Positions 32,911-44,914 are shown, counted from the stretch's first letter. The stretch: 64,000 nt of DNA from Aplectana chamaeleonis (GCA_029168955.1 JAPDOI010000973.1:1-64000), one strand, 5' to 3'. Notes: generated from the sequence alone by a model not told the origin. Translations and numbers: made by a program.

Positions 32911-33848
32911 AGGAGTGCATTGAATGGCATTTTACCTACCGCAACGCCATTGTTTTGGTGGTTTTTGATTCTACCCGTGAGGACTGGAGTGGAAATCTTA
33001 AAATTTTGAATAGTTTATTTTTACACCCTCTACAACTTTCAAAAGATCGTTTTCGAAACTCCATTTTATGTTCAAAGTGGTCCCTTGTGGGCCTTCCAAC
33101 TCGGCAGGCGAGTCATTCTCCATTGCTTGTATTTTCTACTCTGCCAACTCGTAGCTAGATGCCTCCGAGGGCACAGCCTGTAACTGCCGCCCCCATTCCA
33201 TGTAGCGAGGAGATTTACGGATTTTAGCTACAATAGCTAAAACCCGCATTTTCTTGTGTCGATGGTACCAAGGGATTTGCAATTTCTACGTGTATTCTGC
33301 ACGTAAAAACGAAGGCTCAGAATTCGAAACATTGATCTCTCTGTCGCTAAACCCGTATATTCTCGCTATAATTTTGTGGCGAGAATCTACCAGATTTAAC
33401 TTGACAACCTATGTTGGAGATGCAATCTCAACCCCGCGTTCTGGCTACGCATGGAACGCAGGGATCCCGTTTCAACAGTGATGGCCCAGTCAACCCACGG
33501 ATAACTTGACGCTGTATGGGTGGTCGTGGAGAGAGTGACCCCGTGTCGCTATCTGGAAGGAAACTCACTGCTAGGGATAATTTTGACCGCTGTGATGCTG
33601 CAGGCCGTGGGGAAGAAACGGCGATGCTGTCGATCTCAGCTGGGATCGCGCCGCTTTCTGGTACGGATCGGAGACTGGGTGGGTCCGATCGACCGAGTGC
33701 TGTAACGAGAATTTGGCGTAGAATATGCGGGTGTCGCTAGCGAGAACTTACGTAAGAATATGCCGGGCGCTGTAGCTAAAATTTCACCAACTAAGGCTAA
33801 ACTTTCAACGTAGTTCACGCGTAAAATCTCGGGTCAAAAATAAAAGAC

Positions 33849-33880
33849 TAGATGCCTCCAGAAGAACCCTGGAGGCATCT
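33849..33880. repeat. Perfect 12-bp hairpin AGATGCCTCCAG
   Basis: AGATGCCTCCAG, loop AAGAACC, CTGGAGGCATCT. The word GATGCCTC also occurs at 33160, and its complement AGGCATCTAG follows at 33900. It does not look like a bacterial-type terminator and no gene ends here. Confidence 0.55.
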
Positions 33881-34725
33881 CCGATTTCACGCGTGAGAGG
33901 CATCTAGCTACGCGCTGGCAGAAGTACGTCAACAAAATCGACAGTAGCCGATCTGAGGCATACCAGGACTGCGGGAGTCCCGGACAAGACACGGCGCAAT
34001 TATTCCAGTGCGGTAAGAGACCTACTACTCTAACGACAATGGACCTTTCGACGAACCCTGAAATGGTCGCTCGGTTCCTTAACCTTTGACAAAAACTACT
34101 TCGCGAAGCTGCAGAGGGAGGAAGAAGAAGACTTGGAAAAGCAGTAGAAAGTGGTTCGGTTAAAATAGCCGAGATAAAGTGTTTCACGAAACTCAATTGT
34201 TGAAATTTGGAAGAATTTGGAGTGAAGTCGAAAACTTGGCCATTCTGTGATGATAAATGGAGTCAGATTCGACTCACTCGAGTTCCGAGAAATTAAAAAA
34301 CCGAGTTAGTCGAAACATCGATTATTCGAATTTTCGAAACACGGAGTGAGGTGAAAACCCGATTATTCGAAAGTTTGAAAAATCGAGTTTGTCGAAAACT
34401 CGATTCTGGCTGATTTTCTTCTGTGCCTTTCAAGGTTTTTTAGATGGCGAAACTTTATTGTTTCGACCAATTTGTCGTCTTCGACAGAGTAGCGCCGAGT
34501 CCCACAGACCGCAAAGTGGTATAAGTGGCGAGGAACTCGTTAGTTAAGGCGATACACTCATTCCTGTTATTCAGCTTTGGGTACAAAGCCTTTGTGGGAC
34601 CGATGTCGTCCTCGTAGGCCAATATCTTGCAGCTGATACTGGAGTCCATGCCCTGATGTGTTTCGGCCGTTTGTTTCCCGAGAGGATTTAGAAGAACTTT
34701 TCAATGTTTACTCGCCAGGTGTTCA

Positions 34726-35180
34726 TTAGAGGCAGTGTTCATGATAGATTTCACTCCCAATACCTCCACGGTTTAGGGAAGGTCTGCTGCCATATATAGC
34801 AAGGCATGCTTAAAAAGACGCGAAAGCAGAGTTTTTGAGCCAAGCTAGGCCCTCCCTTGTTTACGTTGATTTTTGAGCGTGGAGGAATTGACCGCTATGA
34901 AGGAGGATGCCTAAGAAAGCAATCAAGCGATCAGTTCACTTATCAGCACTTCCTTGACTTGATCATTCCTGTATTCTAAGTGTCCATTTGTTCACATCCA
35001 AGGGGCGGAAATGGGTCGCGGGGCGGTTCTGGGACACCAAAACGCCTGTTGGCAGCCGTTAATTTGCCACTCATGCCTCGTTTTCTACCGTTCTTTCGGT
35101 ACTGGGGTCTAGCATCCCTCTCGCCTATCATTTTACTGTGGAAAGTCACCGAGGATGATCATCGTGAGAGCTGCCTCTAA
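34726..35180. mobile_element. Family C MITE, copy with TTAGAGG/CCTCTAA ends
   Basis: It begins TTAGAGGCAGTGTTCATGAT and ends GAGAGCTGCCTCTAA. The body matches 62320-62775 (CTCCACGGTTTA.., GCAAGGCATGCTTAAA, TTTACTGTGGAAAGTCA). Both ends carry the same A-to-G change relative to other copies. Confidence 0.75.
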
Positions 35181-36299
35181 CGCGATTACATAAAGCTCTC
35201 AATGTTTCTCCAATATACGTTTCTCCGCAGACTGAGCACTGTACCTGGTACTCTCGTACATCTGGTATTCGGGTACATTGTATCTCTCGTGCAGCGACTG
35301 AAAATGAAAAGAAGAGGTGAGTTAGACGAAAACTCGATTATTCAAAATTTTTTCGAGTCGCCGAAGTGTACCCGACACCAGCAGGAACTATCACGAGCCA
35401 CTCCTCCTTTCTTGGTTTTTGAATTAAAGAGCAGCTAGATAGGTGGATGAATTTCATCCGAATCTTCGATTTTCACTCTCTTGCCGACCTGAATCTTTAT
35501 CCTACTTCGCTCTCGTGCAGCGACTGCTAATGAAGAGAAGAGGTCAGACAGCTCGTCCATCAGATTTTTGCCTTTGAAATATAGGCAAGTTTGATGAGCG
35601 TCTTATCCGTCTATGTGGGCCGCGAGCAATTTCTAGGGCACCATTGTGTTCAGGTGTGATTTTCTCCGAGATCAGCATGAATCTGAGAATAATTTTCTTG
35701 GTGCTCTGTGCTCTTGAATAGAATTTGCAGTAAACCGGATAAGAACATGCTGCGAACAGCCAAAAGACCTTTAGGCCTAGTTTATACTAGCCGCGAAGCG
35801 CGACAGCGGCAGTGCATTTTAACCACATCGATTTTCTGTCGATATCTATCTTAAACACGAGGTCGAGTCGCCAGTCGCGGGAATTATGCACTAAGCTTTA
35901 GCTTCGAGGCTATCGTCAGACTTGTTGCACTTCCCAGAAAGCCCGCGTAGGATACGACATACGAATATGGCACTCCTGCTGTGGCCACCACTCCTTGGGT
36001 ATTTCGGGGTGGCGGCCCGGAAAGTTGTTTGGAACTTTTGCGGAAACATAGTTCGCGGAATTTTTTTAACTGCAAATAGAAAACAACGTCAACAACAAAA
36101 TGAGGCTTCAACTTCGAACGCCTGACTCAAAATTGGCAACAAAGTACTTAAAAAATTCGCCACCTGCGTGACAAATGGATTGTTTGAACCTTTCAGGAGC
36201 GAGCGTGGACCAGCAAGCTAGAGTCTCTCCGAATGAAACTGTCCGCCCACGCGGTCGGCTTGCGTGTCAAACAGCAGTCATGAAAGCATTTATGGGACG

Positions 36300-36583
36300 A
36301 GCCCATTTACGGCGGAGATACAGCTGACCGGGATATGGTTCACTATTCGCCTGATATTCTTTCTAATCCTCGATTCACAGGTTCTAAAATACCTTCGCGA
36401 CGACCGATCAGCACATCCGCTGACCGCGTGGGACGACAGTCGCATTCGGATAGACTTTACTTATGTTCACAAATTAGAGAATTTTGTAGCAGTGGCTACA
36501 TTTGCTACGAACTGCGTATTTTAATTTCAATAACTTCTAATGTATTTCATAAAAAGTTATCGCAGAAAAAACGAGTGTCATGA
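36300..36583 (+). other. Unassigned coding-like frame
   Basis: The frame from about 36302 reads DEPIYGGDTADRDMVHYS, then PDILSNPRFTGSKIPSRRP, then STSADRVGRQSHSDRLYL. It has the composition of a real, perhaps cytoplasmic, protein segment. A TGA lies just upstream in the same frame and no clean acceptor was found, so it may be an exon of a gene with frameshifts, or chance. Confidence 0.25.
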
Positions 36584-36843
36584 TGTCGAAAAATCGAGCG
36601 GAGCTTTCTACGCTCACGATCAATGAAAACTACAGCACTGACCTTTCTAGTTGATTACATGTTTGTGGTACGCAGTTTATCGTTTCGGTGAAGGAATCAG
36701 CAAGGTTCGCGAAATTTCCGAACCACTCTGGGCAATCCACTCCTGCATGGGCGACAAGAAACTCTTTTTAATTCTCCTATTTATGTCCGGTGACTATGTA
36801 CAAACAACTTAGTAATGACACATAAACCCTAATTTTTGAACAT

Positions 36844-36996
36844 TCAGGATGATTCAGGGAAGAAATCCCCGATTTTCTCTTGTGCTTTATTCGCCTTCGT
36901 TTTCGAATTGTTGCGCTTTGGCGTTGCTTCTCCAGATGACGCTTCTCGATCAATCTCTTCAAGATTAAAAGCTTCGAAGTCGTCGAATGATCCGGC
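36844..36996 (-). CDS. Candidate terminal exon, acidic/basic protein, unassigned
   Basis: On the - strand, after the acceptor CTGACATTTTAG, 50 codons read AGSFDDFEAFNLEEID, REASSGEATPKRNNSK, TKANKAQEKIGDFFPESS and stop. The composition (acidic then basic, ending IGDFF) looks genuine. Upstream on the same strand (37000-37200) two coding-like pieces, KKAFDLGGERNFA and VLLQYQTDGNRNGFLATEAD, lie in the same frame but are interrupted by TGA. The phase across the apparent GTGAGA donor does not match. The family is not recognised. Confidence 0.4.
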   Translation of the reverse strand, partial: AGSFDDFEAFNLEEIDREASSGEATPKRNNSKTKANKAQEKIGDFFPESS

Positions 36997-37635
36997 CTAA
37001 AATGTCAGAGAATGATGAAACCGTGGAAAAATATCAGCTTCAGTAGCCAAAAATCCGTTTCTATTCCCATCGGTCTGGTATTGTAGCAGCACAATTTGTG
37101 CTTCTCACGCAAAGTTGCGTTCTCCGCCCAGATCGAAAGCTTTCTTCGCTTCCAAACCACTGGGCAAAAACGGATTATGGTGAACCAGCGGAGCAAGCCG
37201 ACATACGCGTAAGTTACGCCAGGGCTTTGCTAGCCTCTTCCAACAACCATGTGCAGCATTCGTTAGACTTTGCCACTTACATCATCCCTTTTTAGGGTGA
37301 TTCGGTGAAAGAGTACTGGTACAGTTTTGAATGCAAATTTCGCCTCAACGTGAAAAAGTCTGAAGTGCCTGATAAGCTCAGTGTTCGCAAAGAAAAACAC
37401 CCCCTTTTTTGCATAAACGTATACTTTGAGTCAAGCAGTGAAAAAGGAAAGGTGGAAGGTAGACAGAAAGTGGTTGGAAATCTTGTGATCGGCGGAGTCA
37501 CCGGATCAGTTCGTCTGCAAAATAGGAAAGCTTTCAAAAGGATCTGCCATCAATGAGCTGAATACCTCTTCATCTCGTGGGATCCTAGTGGGACCAGAAC
37601 ATACGCATCAGAAACCTCTTGTTCTCACAAAACTC

Positions 37636-38128
37636 TTAAAGACAGTGTTCACGATGATTTTCGTTCCCAAGTTTTCCACTGAAAAAAATGCGTTGGCAAC
37701 CAAGTGTTACCAAAATTACGAAGAAACGGTGAGAAACGCACTTAAACGTCTTATATCAGTGACACTATTCTCTGGCCTGGACTATTTGCCCGATTGTATG
37801 GACATGTTCACGGTGGTTGTCAACGGTGAAAAAATGGGGCTAATCGAAAATGGAAGAATATTTTAGGCTAAACAGTACTAGTGAGGGTCTGAAAGAAAGA
37901 CCGGAGCAGCAGAGAGTAGAGAATTGCAAAAGATGCTTCCACAAAATATTTCATTGTCACAACGAACAGTTCCTGTGAGAGTAAAGACGCGGGGTGAGAG
38001 TAAAAGATTTCGTGCCCTTCTGGTCCGTTTTTCTCGGTTTCTTCGTCATTTTAGTTCTACCTGGGGGCACAACAATCGATTCGGCATTTAACCTCAAAAT
38101 CGATGATTATCGTGAACAACGCCTTCAA
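37636..38128. mobile_element. Family D MITE, diverged copy
   Basis: The left end TTAAAGACAGTGTTCACGAT and the right end ATTATCGTGAACAACGCCTT are inverted. It belongs with the TTAAAGGCAG-ended elements at 47052-49036. Frames within it are not judged real. Confidence 0.5.
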
Positions 38129-38317
38129 AGAAATTCAGGCCAAAGTGTTTCACTTACCTAAAAAGTTCAAGGCATCGATAAAAATAGATGTTGTGAACGC
38201 TGCTGCAATAGAAAACGAAAAGCAGGTCGAGGGATGAGCATCCCAATTCCAAACAAATTTCAAAGAACCATAATGCAGGGACGAACATAGTATCATATAT
38301 TTGAAATGGTGAATCAC

Positions 38318-38430
38318 TTAAAGGCAGCATACACGCTCGTAAACGTGGTTGAGATAACTACGGAAGTAGGATGGTATATCTCAGATTACAATGCTTACGC
38401 ATTTTGAAGCGTTAAAAACGACCCACAATG
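38318..38430. mobile_element. Family A left arm only
   Basis: TTAAAGGCAGCATACACGC through ACGCATTTTGAAGCGT and ACCCACAATG match the left arm of 53108-53574. No right arm was found; family E sequence follows directly. Confidence 0.65.
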
Positions 38431-38435
38431 TAGTT

Positions 38436-38599
38436 CTCAGACAGTAGCAGGCCCGAAGCACAACCGGCTCCGCCTCTCCCCGCCCACTGCAACCGAAACG
38501 CAGAGCAGTTGATATTCGAACTCGCGGTGCGTTTCGGTTGTGGTTGCGACGTGCAGTGCGTTTAGGTTGCTCTCCGGGCCACATGCGTTAACTGACGCA
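38436..38599. mobile_element. Family E foldback (CTCAGACARTAGCAGGCC end), copy 1
   Basis: CTCAGACAGTAGCAGGCCC opens the element. CAACCGAAACGCAGAG and GTGCGTTTCGGTTG form an internal hairpin. It is about 90% similar to 43314-43476. Confidence 0.65.
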
Positions 38600-39684
38600 C
38601 GAATTTCGAAACCCAGAGACGACGCCCAGTCATCAAACTCCACGTTTTGGACATTGATCGATGTCGACACATCTACCCCATTTCCTTTTGAATGGCTTTT
38701 TGTTGTATCATTTCCGTGGTATACCTAAAGAGTTTCCATTTTTTGAGCCTTACCGACGTAACATTCCTGTGGTGAATAGATTAGTGTGCGGTTATACGTA
38801 ATTTTGATTGGATGGGATAAAAGATGGTTTCTGAGAACACCCCTCCTTGCAGAAGCTCAGTTCTGACAAAAGTTGGAGACTGAGGGGTATGGTATACTTT
38901 GTCGCTGTAACGAGCGACAGGCATGAAATCTAACACAAATCGCGGCGGGACCAGCATCGGAGCAACGGCAAATGCCGTCGTAGGAGCAGATGTCGCGTGT
39001 GGGTCGCAGCGACGTGTCGCTGATGGCTGACAAACTGCAAATGTGTCCTGACGTTGTCAGCTGTCGCTGTCGCTGTGCAGAGCACTGCCACAGCGACAGA
39101 TTCAAAGGGCGGATCCGAAAAAGGCGGTCGCTGACGCCGTGTAGAGCGTCGCGACCGTGTATCGCAAGGTATCATACCTCTAGAAGCACAGCACACTCTC
39201 AGATATGAAATTTGTGATTTTCGTTTAATTGCATAGTCGGCCTCTTCTGTATAGCACACGCCGAGCGCGGGATCTCCACTTCCTCCGAATAAGCCAAATA
39301 TAAGCGAGGTCCGACTCATTTTCAGTTACCACCATGGGCCACACCCCTTCCTGACTTTCGAACTTTTTTATCGGCTAGACGACTTGATGAATTTCAGCCG
39401 CGTCGTCATTCTCCACTACCTTGCCGGTCTGAATCCTAACTACGGTTCGCTCGTGCAGTCAATGCAAATGAAGGGAAATAGAGGCCTGAGACAACTCGTC
39501 CACCTATTTATCTCCTTCGAAATGCTGGCGATTTCAAGAGCCATAGCTCCGTTTGCAGGGGGCTTTGAGCGATTACGGATGTTCCATTGTTATCAGCGTG
39601 TATTTTTTCTAAGATAAGCATACAACCTGAAAATTAATTTTTGGTGTTGTCATATGCGTTTAATGGGTGACAAGCAGGGGTGTG

Positions 39685-39800
39685 CGGCAATAGCCATTCG
39701 CCGATTGCCGCTTGCCGGCCATTTCTGGGGTTTGCCGTTGCCGTTGCTTACGTTCGCCGAAAATTTCGTCTAAAATCGGCAAATTTCGGCAAAAATGCGT
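39685..39800. repeat. TTGCCG/CGGCAA-rich repeat
   Basis: GTGCGGCAATAGCC, TTGCCGCTTGCCGGCCATTT and AAATCGGCAAATTTCGGC recur in related form at 16335-16440, 18610-18690 and 49110-49145. The period is irregular and there is no coding. Confidence 0.55.
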
Positions 39801-39882
39801 TAGAACAACAGTATATGTCCTCACTGCAGTTTCTGTGTTGGTCAGCAATTCGAATCTGATAGAAAGAATTATTTTGACTAGT

Positions 39883-41740
39883 TAAGCTCATGGAGGAGGC
39901 GGCTGGAAGAAATAACTATCGCACATTGTACGGTACACTGAACCGTCTCAGAAAGAAGACCAATCCGGCTAGCGATTGCATCAGGAATACGGACGGGTCC
40001 TTTGTGCTTTCTGTGGATGAGCGCCTGTTACGGTGGAAGCAGTTCTTCAGCGAGCTCTACAGTCATGATGCACCACGAGGCCCTCTTGACGAACCGCTAC
40101 CAGTTGAAGTGTCACAGGAGGCGATGCTTGACTTTGAACCCACTCTGGACGAAGTGAGAGCAGCGATTCAGCGTCTCAAAAACCGAAAGGCGCCTGGTGT
40201 AGACAACATTACTGCTGAAGCGATCAAGGCAGGTGGTGATGTGTTACAACGACGGTTACATCAGCTGATCCTCCTCGTATGGCAGTCAGAAAACGTCCCA
40301 TCTACCTGGAAGAAGGCTATCGTTGTGCCCATTCACAAAAAGGGTGATGCCAGGGACTGTAAAAACTATCGCGGAATCAGTCTGTTATCAATCATTGGTT
40401 AAGTCTTCACGAGGATAATCCAGTCCAGACTTCAACGCCATCGGGAGCATACCAGTCGCGAGGAACAGACAGGATTTCGTCCTGGTCGAGGCTGCAGCGA
40501 TCAAATATTCGCACTTCGTCAACTTTTGGAGGAAAGGATCCGCTGTGGAAAGCGGGTTGTTATTACCTTCATCGACTTCAAGTCGGCCTTTGACTGCGTA
40601 CACTGGCCTGCCTTGTGGAGAACATTAGAGTGCGAACACGTTCCGGACAAAATTGTGAAGCTCCTGCAGGGAACATACAGTGGTTCAACTAGCTGCGTCC
40701 GCGTCGGGGACAAGCTGTCCGAAGAATTTGCGGTCAATGCAGGAGTCCGGCAAGGAGATGTGATTTCGCCGCTGCTATTCAACACTGTGGTCGACGCCAT
40801 TATGAGAAAGGTTTTCAAAGATAGAAGAGGGGTCCAATATGGCGATAACGAGTTCCTCACAGACTTGATGTTCGCGGACGACAGCGCTGTGTTCACCGAT
40901 ACTGATATGGAAGCTACGAATTTGATGAAGGATATAGCAGATATCGCGGATTCGTACGGTCTACGGATAAACAAGGACAAGACCAAAGTCATGACATCAG
41001 ACGGTTCACGTGCTTCTGTGTTCTTCGAAGGAGCTGAGCTCCAGCAAGTTGAGGAGTTCAAGTACCTAGGATCGGTGGTGAAACAGCGCAAGGTAGTGGC
41101 CACAACTGAGATACAGTGCAGGATCGGGCAGGCGTGTGCTGCTTTTGCTTCACTAGGCTGGTGCCTGTGGAAAAAGGGCAATGTGTCAATCAAGACCAAA
41201 ATGCGGATCTTCCGATCGCTTATAATGCCGATTCTATTGTACGGCTCGGAGTCGTGGACCTTGCTCAAGTCGGATCTCAGCAAGCTAGAGGTCTTCCAAA
41301 TGCGGTGTTTGCGGCAAATTCTTGGAACAACGTTAAGAGATCGCATACGCAACGACGTTATACGAGACAGCTGCGACCATCAACCGACAATCGAGGAACA
41401 AATCCGAACGAAGAGGTTGCGCTGGTTTGGACACGTATGCAGAATGGAAGTCAGTCGACTACCGCACAGCTTGCTATGGAGAAAACGCCCAAAACCATGG
41501 AAGGTCGAGAGAACTGCCCCGAAGAAGACGTGGTTGAAGCAAGTCGAAGCTGATCTAAAATCTCAACGGTGCAGTGTCGTTAACGCTAAAATAATTGCGG
41601 CTAATCGTTCTGAATGGAAGCGTATCGTTCAGGCCACTAGAGCTCCTATAGCACCTACAGCAGTGTACTGGTTGAGAGGTCATCCCGCTCCGCCAGCCGC
41701 CAGCTAATGGGATGAGTGAGAGTGAGTGAGTAAGCTCATG
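39883..41740 (+). mobile_element. 5'-truncated RTE-like LINE insertion with 10-bp target duplication
   Basis: The body 39893-41730 is flanked by perfect TAAGCTCATG copies at 39883-39892 and 41731-41740. It starts in the middle of the ORF, so the endonuclease domain is missing. It ends after the stop codon with a short GAGTGAGAGTGAGTGAG tail, as RTE-type elements do. A near-intact reading frame and perfect duplication indicate a recent insertion. Confidence 0.9.
39893..41707 (+). CDS. RTE-type reverse transcriptase fragment with one nonsense codon
   Basis: Non-LTR reverse transcriptase domain in one frame: RKAPGVDNITAEAIK and KKGDARDCKNYRGISLL (fingers), TGFRPGRGCSDQIF, TFIDFKSAFDCVHW (motif A Asp), GVRQGDVISPLLFN (motif B) and LMFADDSAVF (motif C, at 40868-40897) with the catalytic Asp pair intact. 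The C-terminal part (ESWTLLKSDLSKLEVFQMRC, RLRWFGHVCRM) is typical of nematode RTE-like proteins. A TAA at 40400-40402 interrupts the frame after SLLSIIG, where Lys is expected. The ATG at 39890 lies in the target duplication and is not the element's own start. Dead as a protein, but very well preserved. Confidence 0.93.
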
Positions 41741-43313
41741 AATGTAATTGTGCCCATCCAATCGGTAATTGATGAAAACATCTTTACTAGGTAATCAGAG
41801 GATTCTCGAGTTCTAAGTTGTTTTGGAGACTCCAAATGTCTTTTTTTACTCATCAAATTCTTTACCCCTTAGAAATGCCAAAAATTCAAGGAATCATTTT
41901 CCAGAAGCTTATCGCTTCCTGCATGTTCTATAATTTCAAAACGAAATGTAGCAGAAGAGAGGAAACAGCTGATAATTCTCTTTTGGGTTCAGTTTTTTTG
42001 TTTAATTGATTTTTCCATATTCTTTTTGCGTGCTCGTTCAGTAAAGGCTGTAGGGTTATACAACAGACCGAATCGTATTATTACAAAAAAGTTATACAAC
42101 AGAAAGCCCCTACGTTGGCAGCATATACTACCTTTAATAGCATTTACCGAGCAGTTGAGTGAGAGCGGCGCTGGGGCTTCGGTGGTGCAGTGCGATAAGG
42201 CGCTCCCCCGGAAAGGGAATATGCTGTTTCAATCTCGCCCGGAGCCAAGCGTTTTGCGATCAACTCAGCACCTTGTGTGAACAGACCGAATTGTATTATC
42301 ACAAAAATATTGGAGAGTTTTTTCGACCTTCGAATGATGCGGAATTCGAAAATCTTGCTTTGGAATAATATTCGAATTTCGAGTGCTTTGAAAACAGCGA
42401 TTTCGAATTCTATTGGAAAGTTGATTACATCAAAAATAGGCTTTCGGAAACGATTCGTGAATCGAGTATCACGGAAGCAGACTTTCGGATAGTATTCGAC
42501 ATCCAAATACTTGAGCGTCAACAAATTCGAATTGTTTTAAGTTTCAAATGATCAAAACACCCAATCATCATTTCACCAGAGCTCTGATCGACTTCTGAAA
42601 GCATACTGCAAACTCTTTTGACTCAAACCCCAAATCGTTAACCAGTCTCGCCTTCACGTTTCATGCATGATTTGGGACTTTTTTCAATCAGGTTGTGGGT
42701 TCAAAACCTCTTTATATTCCAAACTCAAGTACATATGTATGAATGTCAATCGCCTCTTCCCCGTGAAGGTTCCTAGCCCAGAAAGTCGTGGGGTAGTACT
42801 TCAGAATAATAGGGTCGAACTGGTGTACAAAGAGGTTAGCAGCCCCCTTGCTGTATGTAGCTACTGCCAATAGCAGGAGCTGCTGCCAATCAGCAGCATA
42901 TATTGTTGATTAACCCCTTTGTTTATCTTGGATGCGCGAGTTCGCCACGCGTGACAAGGATCATACCCAACACCGCTGGGAGGGAGGCGTGGTAGTCCTA
43001 ATTCTTTCTCCTTTCGCAGGACAGGCTGCCGATGACGATGGGTTGAACACCAGCATACGTTAGCAGCATATACTACCTTTAATAGCAGCTGCTGCTCACA
43101 ACAAGTGGTTGTATCCGATGCTTGTCCTGAGATGCAACCCCTATTGTGCCGACGTACTACGCCACAATTTTCTGAGAGGTTCGTTGGGTGGAGACATGGT
43201 CCGAGAAAAGGGAACCTGAACCTGAAAATCTCGAAATTCGGGCAGGGCCTTTACGCTTTAGTCTTTCAGCAACCTTAACAACAATCGGAGCTCTAAACTC
43301 TAGGCTCCATTTC

Positions 43314-43476
43314 CTCAGACAATAGCAGGCCCCGAGCGCAACCGGCTTCGCCTCTCCCCGCCCACTGCAACCGAAACGCAGAGCTGTTGATATTCGAACT
43401 TGCGGTGCGTTTCGGTTGTGATTGCAAGGTGCAGTGCGTTCAGGTTGCTCTCCGAGCCACTTGCGTTGGCTGACGC
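43314..43476. mobile_element. Family E foldback, copy 2
   Basis: It starts CTCAGACAATAGCAGGCCC, with the same internal CAACCGAAACGCAGAG / GTGCGTTTCGGTTG hairpin as 38436-38599, and ends at TGACGC. Confidence 0.65.
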
Positions 43477-44124
43477 GTGTATTTCAAAAATGGATGAATC
43501 AATCGAAACGAGGAAAAGCGTCTGGGCTTCCTGCGATTTTTGAGTTTTGATTCTCACTGCTTCTCTTGTGAGGCTTGTAATTGATTTCTTCTGCTCCATT
43601 TGCGCTCAATATTCGACCATCCTACATAGAATTCACTATATTCTCCATATTTGTGCAATATTTAGACTGCATTCAAAAAATGAAACGTTAACATGACTTT
43701 CCGAACGCATGTTGCAAATATTCATGGGGGGAAATTTTCGGATTTATTTAATCATGTCGAAAAAACGAGAAAAACGAATCGCTCGGATATTTGAATTTCA
43801 TCATCCACTCCGAAATATCAAAAAGTCCGAAATCGGAAAAGCAGTTGATTCGGGAGGGTTAGATGGATTTAATACGCATTTTGAGTGTTCCAAAATACGA
43901 TATTCAGCTTATCTTATGTTTCCAAGTGGAATTTATTTGCATTCATCGCGTGCATCTGCTCCCGTACGCTGCGTCTCCTTCTCCCCACACTTTCTCGCTG
44001 TCTCTATCCTCGCTCCGCACAAGCGCGCGAGGGAACAGAATAAATTTTTTTGAGAACCAGATGATACTTATCCGCTCGCTCTAATTTAGGGATCGATTTC
44101 CAATGCTTACCGTGTTGATTGCAG

Positions 44125-44467
44125 GATAAAATCCCGTACGATGTCGCTTGATATGGTCGACATTTCAATTCAGGACAATAGGCAACAAGACGTAGAATTC
44201 TTAGAAACCTTTTGGACTTACAGAGGTGTGGAGGTAAACATGAAGCACTCTTCAGTCTATCGCAGCCTGGATAAAAATGTGCATGTTCTCGATGAAAACT
44301 TTTTTCAGTGCATCACGCTGGACAGTTGTGAGCTAACTGACGAAGATTTCGAGAATGTCTCGAATCCAGTAATAATGCTGAGATTCCTGACATTAAGAGA
44401 TAATAAACGCGTGGAGTCACATCGGAACAATATGTCCCCTCCTGTGTTTCCTGGATCTGTTATATAA
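44125..44467 (+). CDS. Candidate terminal exon, unassigned 113-aa frame
   Basis: The frame is open from the acceptor GTTGATTGCAG (44114-44124) through to TAA at 44465-44467. It reads IKSRTMSLDMVDISIQD, QQDVEFLETFWTYRGVEV, VYRSLDKNVHVLDENF, CITLDSCELTDEDFENV and MLRFLTLRDNKRVE. The LDSCELTDEDF / FLTLRD spacing loosely recalls C-terminal regions of nematode F-box-associated proteins, but that is only an impression. An alternative start is the ATG at 44141. No partner exon was identified upstream. Confidence 0.42.
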
Positions 44468-44604
44468 CAGGTTTGATGTTGATGTAGCTGAATTAACATG
44501 CTTGTTTGTAAATATATGTAGGTCTGGAGAATATTTGTGAGGAGCCAGTATAAAATTTGCAAGCACATTTTAATGCTTCAGTCAGTTGGTATTGGGTGCA
44601 ATAA

Positions 44605-44914
44605 TCGATCAGCGAAGCGTCTGAACCACGTCGAGGTATCGATTTTTGCAACTGTGTTGCTAAAGTCGGTTTATAGAAAGCGCCCGGGGCGCAACCACAT
44701 CTACGCTGTATGATATACTGTGAAGTCATCAGCCGACAGTTGCGCTCAGGGCGCTGCGTACATCATTCTCGTCGATAGCACCCGGAGCGCAGCGTATGCG
44801 GCCTGGATAGCAACATATGTGGCCCGGAAATTGCCAAATTTTTCACCCTGAGCGCAACATGGACGCGGCTCCGGGTGCATTCGGGAGTGGGCTCAGGGCC
44901 TGCTATTGCCTGAG
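44605..44914. mobile_element. Family E-related element, long form, copy 1
   Basis: It contains GTATCGATTTTTGCAAC, AAAGCGCCCGGGGCGCAAC, ATGGACGCGGCTCCGGG and ends GGGCCTGCTATTGCCTGAG, the complement of the family E terminus. It is about 85% similar to 46387-46693. Confidence 0.65.

Noticed and set aside
37305..37556. 83-aa + strand frame (WYSFECKFRLNVKKSEVP; VGNLVIGGVTGSVRL) as a gene
   Set aside because: The opposite strand is equally open and no splice junctions or family could be supported.
39890..39892. ATG at 39890 as the start of the LINE protein
   Set aside because: It lies in the 10-bp target-site duplication that precedes the element body.
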